In this document: one piece after another, positions 61,296 through 64,000 of the stretch | Layout of the letters: each line of letters starts with the position of its first letter | Numbering within the stretch: the stretch's first letter is position 1 | Source: Desulfovibrio sp. | GTDB lineage: Bacteria > Desulfobacterota > Desulfovibrionia > Desulfovibrionales > Desulfovibrionaceae | Direction of reading: 5' to 3' | Assembly: GCA_024699605.1 (NCBI GenBank) | Contig: JAILPJ010000028.1 | Location: forward strand, 20,970-84,969 | Length of the DNA stretch: 64,000 bases | Notes under the pieces: generated by a model | Databases searched by the model: none | The model's input: only the letters and a program-made list of their open reading frames with translations | What the model was told of the DNA's origin: nothing | Program-made: the position numbers and the translations under genes

Positions 61296-62543
61296 GTGAT
61301 GCGCTTGTTGAGCAAAAGAGCTGAGAGCAGCAACAGTATTTTGGAACCCAAAGCCTATCTGCTTTGCTGTGCGAAGACGTTGGTGGTTTGCTTCTTGCTT
61401 TTGGTCTTGCTGATCTTGCCTTATTCGTTTTTCTGGCTTTGGCAAAGCGGTGATCTGGCTGTGGAACGGGCGGTAGAAGCGCAGTCAGAGGGAGAATTTG
61501 CCATTTTCGGGTCAGGCGTTTCGCAGGACTTTGTGGACTATAAACTCAGGCTTTATGAAAAAGTTCGCCCTGAAATCGTGGCCATAGGCTCGTCACGTGT
61601 CATGCAGTTTCGTAGCCATTGCTTTGCCAAAAAATTTCTGAACATGGGTGGTGTTGCTGGCAATCTTCCGGTTTTGCGTTCTACTTTGGAGGCTATGCTC
61701 AAGGTGCATAGGCCTGAAGCGGTCATTTTAGGTCTTGATTTTTGGTGGTTTATGCCCACCTGGAACCCTGATCCTTTTCAAGAAGAGCCTCCCACAAGTG
61801 GATCCTACACCTATACCTTAGCCAATTTGAAAAAACCCTGGGATTGGCTTGTAACGGGGAAAATTTCCTTTGCTGATTTTCTCAGACCGTTGACCGGAGA
61901 CTTTCGTTCTGATCGCTTTGGCATAATGGCCCAGCAGACCGACGATGGCTTCGGATCTGATGGCTCCTGGTATAATACGGCAGAAAGTACAGGGCAGAAA
62001 GCGCCTTTTGACTTTCAGTTCCGTGATACGATGAGTCAGGTGCTTGCCGGTTCCAAGGCCTTTTATCATGTCCCGGACAATGTTACGGCACCCAGTCAAG
62101 CCCATCTTGATGCCTTTGCTGAAATATCCTGTCGTCTGCAGGCGCGTGGCATACGGACCTTTGTTTTCATTGCCCCTCTGTCTGAGACGATCTACCAGGC
62201 CATGCGCAAGCAGGAGGGCAATTATCCGCACCTTTTTGGTCTTGCAAACGCTCTGCATGCGCGTGGTTTGAATGTTTTGGATCTGAGTAACCCGCGTAGT
62301 CTGGGAGCCAATGATTGCGAATTCATCGATGGATTTCATGGTGGTGAGATAACGTATTTGCGGATTCTGCGCAGTCTCTGTGATCAGTGGAGTGCCCTGC
62401 TGGCTTATGTGCAAATTGATAAGGTCAATGCGGCCATTGCGCAGTGGAAAGGGCATGTTTTGATGCGAGATACGAGAGTCAGCAGCCTGTGGGAAACAGA
62501 TTTTATGTCCTTGGGTTGTAAAAAACGCCTTCCAAACCAATAA
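61296..62543 (+). CDS. SGNH/AlgJ-DltD-like membrane-anchored partner of the MBOAT acyltransferase
   Basis: N-terminal TM; VAIGSSRVMQF (block-I-like GxSR), FIDGFHGGEITY (D..H block-V-like), immediately after MBOAT gene. Confidence 0.7.
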   Translation: MMRLLSKRAESSNSILEPKAYLLCCAKTLVVCFLLLVLLILPYSFFWLWQSGDLAVERAVEAQSEGEFAIFGSGVSQDFVDYKLRLYEKVRPEIVAIGSSRVMQFRSHCFAKKFLNMGGVAGNLPVLRSTLEAMLKVHRPEAVILGLDFWWFMPTWNPDPFQEEPPTSGSYTYTLANLKKPWDWLVTGKISFADFLRPLTGDFRSDRFGIMAQQTDDGFGSDGSWYNTAESTGQKAPFDFQFRDTMSQVLAGSKAFYHVPDNVTAPSQAHLDAFAEISCRLQARGIRTFVFIAPLSETIYQAMRKQEGNYPHLFGLANALHARGLNVLDLSNPRSLGANDCEFIDGFHGGEITYLRILRSLCDQWSALLAYVQIDKVNAAIAQWKGHVLMRDTRVSSLWETDFMSLGCKKRLPNQ

Positions 62544-62674
62544 GCAAGAGTGCTTTTGGCTAACTCAAGTCTGCGTTGTGCTCTTGTTTTTTGAGCCATT
62601 TTGCGTAAGCGTACGGTCGGTTTTTGGACAAACGCTGGCACGGATGGAGAAAAAGAGCTTTGGGGAGATAGCTG

Positions 62675-63820
62675 GTGGTGAGAGACGGCTTTTGGTCAAA
62701 GAAAATAGGCTCTTTCTTGCGCTTATGGGGGCTTAGCTTCTTTTTCTTGGTTTTGATTTTTGCAGCACACGAAAGTCTGGCCAAGGATACAGCGCAAACA
62801 GAAAAAAAAGTGCCGCAAAGCGACGCAGAGCTTGCTGTTGCCGCTTATCGGGCTGGCGATTACGGCAAAGCTCGTGAACTCTGGGAAAAGCTAGCTGCAG
62901 CCGGAGATGCCTATGCTATGAATAATCTCGGCATCCTTTATGACCGCGGTCAGGGCGTTGCCGTCGATCTCGGACGAGCGCTGCACTGGTTTGGGCTTTC
63001 GGCGAAGGCCGGCAATCCTCAGGGTATGAGCAATTATGGTTGGATGTTGGATCAAGGTCGGGGCATGGAGGCAAGACCAGAAGAAGCTGCCCGCTGGTAT
63101 GATAAATCGGCCAGAGCCGGTCAGGCAGAAGCGCAATATAATCTTGGATTGATGTATGAGCGTGGTCGCGGTGTGCCAAAAGATCTTGCCAGCGCAGCGG
63201 CCTGGTATAGCCGGGCTGCTCTCCAGCAGCAGACCGAAGCCTTAGCTCGACTTGGACATCTTTACCGTACTGGCGAAGGCGTGCCCAAGGACGAAAGCAA
63301 GGCGGCCCTCTTGCTTTATGCCGCCAGCATGAACGGGAGTCAGCCGGCCATCAAGGAGCTGGAGGAATTGGCACCTAAGGATGCTTCCTCGCGAGGTATT
63401 GCGCTTTTTGGTCAGCGCATGGATCAGACCAATCGTCAGACAATGCGTGATGTGCTCAAAAAGGCCAATGTTCCGGCTGTGCGCATGAGTGATGAATTCA
63501 TTTGTGATCTGTATGATGTCAAGCGCACTGTCCCAGGGGCCGGCCAGATGACCATTTGTTACGGCGCAGGAAAAAATCAGCCTCTTGGTTTTTTGAAAAT
63601 TGATTATCTGGCACCAAATCAAGAAATGGCCAAAAAAATACATGGTATGGTTGAAGGCCGTTTTGGTAAGCCTCAGGCCAGTGAAAGTGATGCCTCAAGC
63701 CTTTGGAATATGGGAACAGTGGTCGTCGCAACGCAGTATGTGCCCGATCAGAAACAGCTGAGTCTGATGTATATGGTTCCCCGTGTTTACCACGAGACAA
63801 AAACGCGCGAGAGCCGGTAA
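62675..63820 (+). CDS. Sel1-like repeat exported protein
   Basis: Signal peptide followed by several ~36-aa Sel1 repeats (AMNNLGILYDRGQGVAVDLGRALHWFGLSAKAG, AQYNLGLMYERGRGVPKDLASAAAWYSRAA). Confidence 0.9.
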   Translation: MVRDGFWSKKIGSFLRLWGLSFFFLVLIFAAHESLAKDTAQTEKKVPQSDAELAVAAYRAGDYGKARELWEKLAAAGDAYAMNNLGILYDRGQGVAVDLGRALHWFGLSAKAGNPQGMSNYGWMLDQGRGMEARPEEAARWYDKSARAGQAEAQYNLGLMYERGRGVPKDLASAAAWYSRAALQQQTEALARLGHLYRTGEGVPKDESKAALLLYAASMNGSQPAIKELEELAPKDASSRGIALFGQRMDQTNRQTMRDVLKKANVPAVRMSDEFICDLYDVKRTVPGAGQMTICYGAGKNQPLGFLKIDYLAPNQEMAKKIHGMVEGRFGKPQASESDASSLWNMGTVVVATQYVPDQKQLSLMYMVPRVYHETKTRESR

Positions 63821-63855
63821 TGGAGTGTTCCTAGTACCTTGTAACACTTAATTCT

Positions 63856-64000
63856 TTACAAAAAAACAGGATACAATCTCTTTAGCTTGACTCTGGCGTC
63901 TTCAGTGGTGAACTGCCAGTCAATTTTTTTTGCACCTTTATTGGTTGCGTCAACCCATGCAGCCACCTTTGTTCGCATTTTTTCCAAACTGTCAATTCGT
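63856..64000 (-). mobile_element. C-terminus of an IS630-family transposase, truncated by the window edge
   Basis: Minus-strand translation RIDSLEKMRTKVAAWVDATNKGAKKIDWQFTTEDARVKLKRLYPVFL-stop, typical IS630 C-terminus. Confidence 0.85.

Overview
The 64 kb window looks like the chromosome of a Desulfovibrio-like deltaproteobacterium; this lineage call is inferred from gene content and is not proven. It is gene-dense and mostly core functions. In order: cobalamin genes (cobS, cobB/cbiA) around a nitroreductase; a stand-alone AICAR transformylase; rpoZ, dnaJ, purA, DNA polymerase III delta'; a 23S rRNA uracil methyltransferase; the mreBCD-mrdA-rodA cell-shape cluster; gap; queA; coaBC; rplU-rpmA-obgE-proB; icd; rpsA; an orphan surface-carbohydrate gene; an aspC-hom-acyltransferase-helicase/nuclease-mtnA run; sfsA; selB; paaK; nth; cheV; a ZraPSR-like two-component locus; argB; gltX; fliR; an HU/IHF protein; an MBOAT/SGNH O-acyltransferase pair; and a Sel1-repeat protein. 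Accessory DNA is limited to an AT-rich IS4/IS1634-like transposase next to two tandem XRE regulators (about 26.3-29.4 kb) and the C-terminus of an IS630-type transposase cut by the right edge. The best leads are: (1) one 983-aa ORF fusing an MrfA/YprA-like DEAH helicase to an MrfB/YprB-like DEDD exonuclease, inside an amino-acid gene run; (2) a ZraPSR-like locus with two divergent ZraP-fold proteins, a near-perfect sigma-54 promoter and a phased 11-bp direct repeat upstream of it; (3) the tandem XRE pair with candidate operators; (4) a hairpin plus T-run directly abutting the rpsA Shine-Dalgarno. No tRNA, rRNA or CRISPR was recognised. All calls come from reading the sequence and the supplied ORFs; no searches were run.
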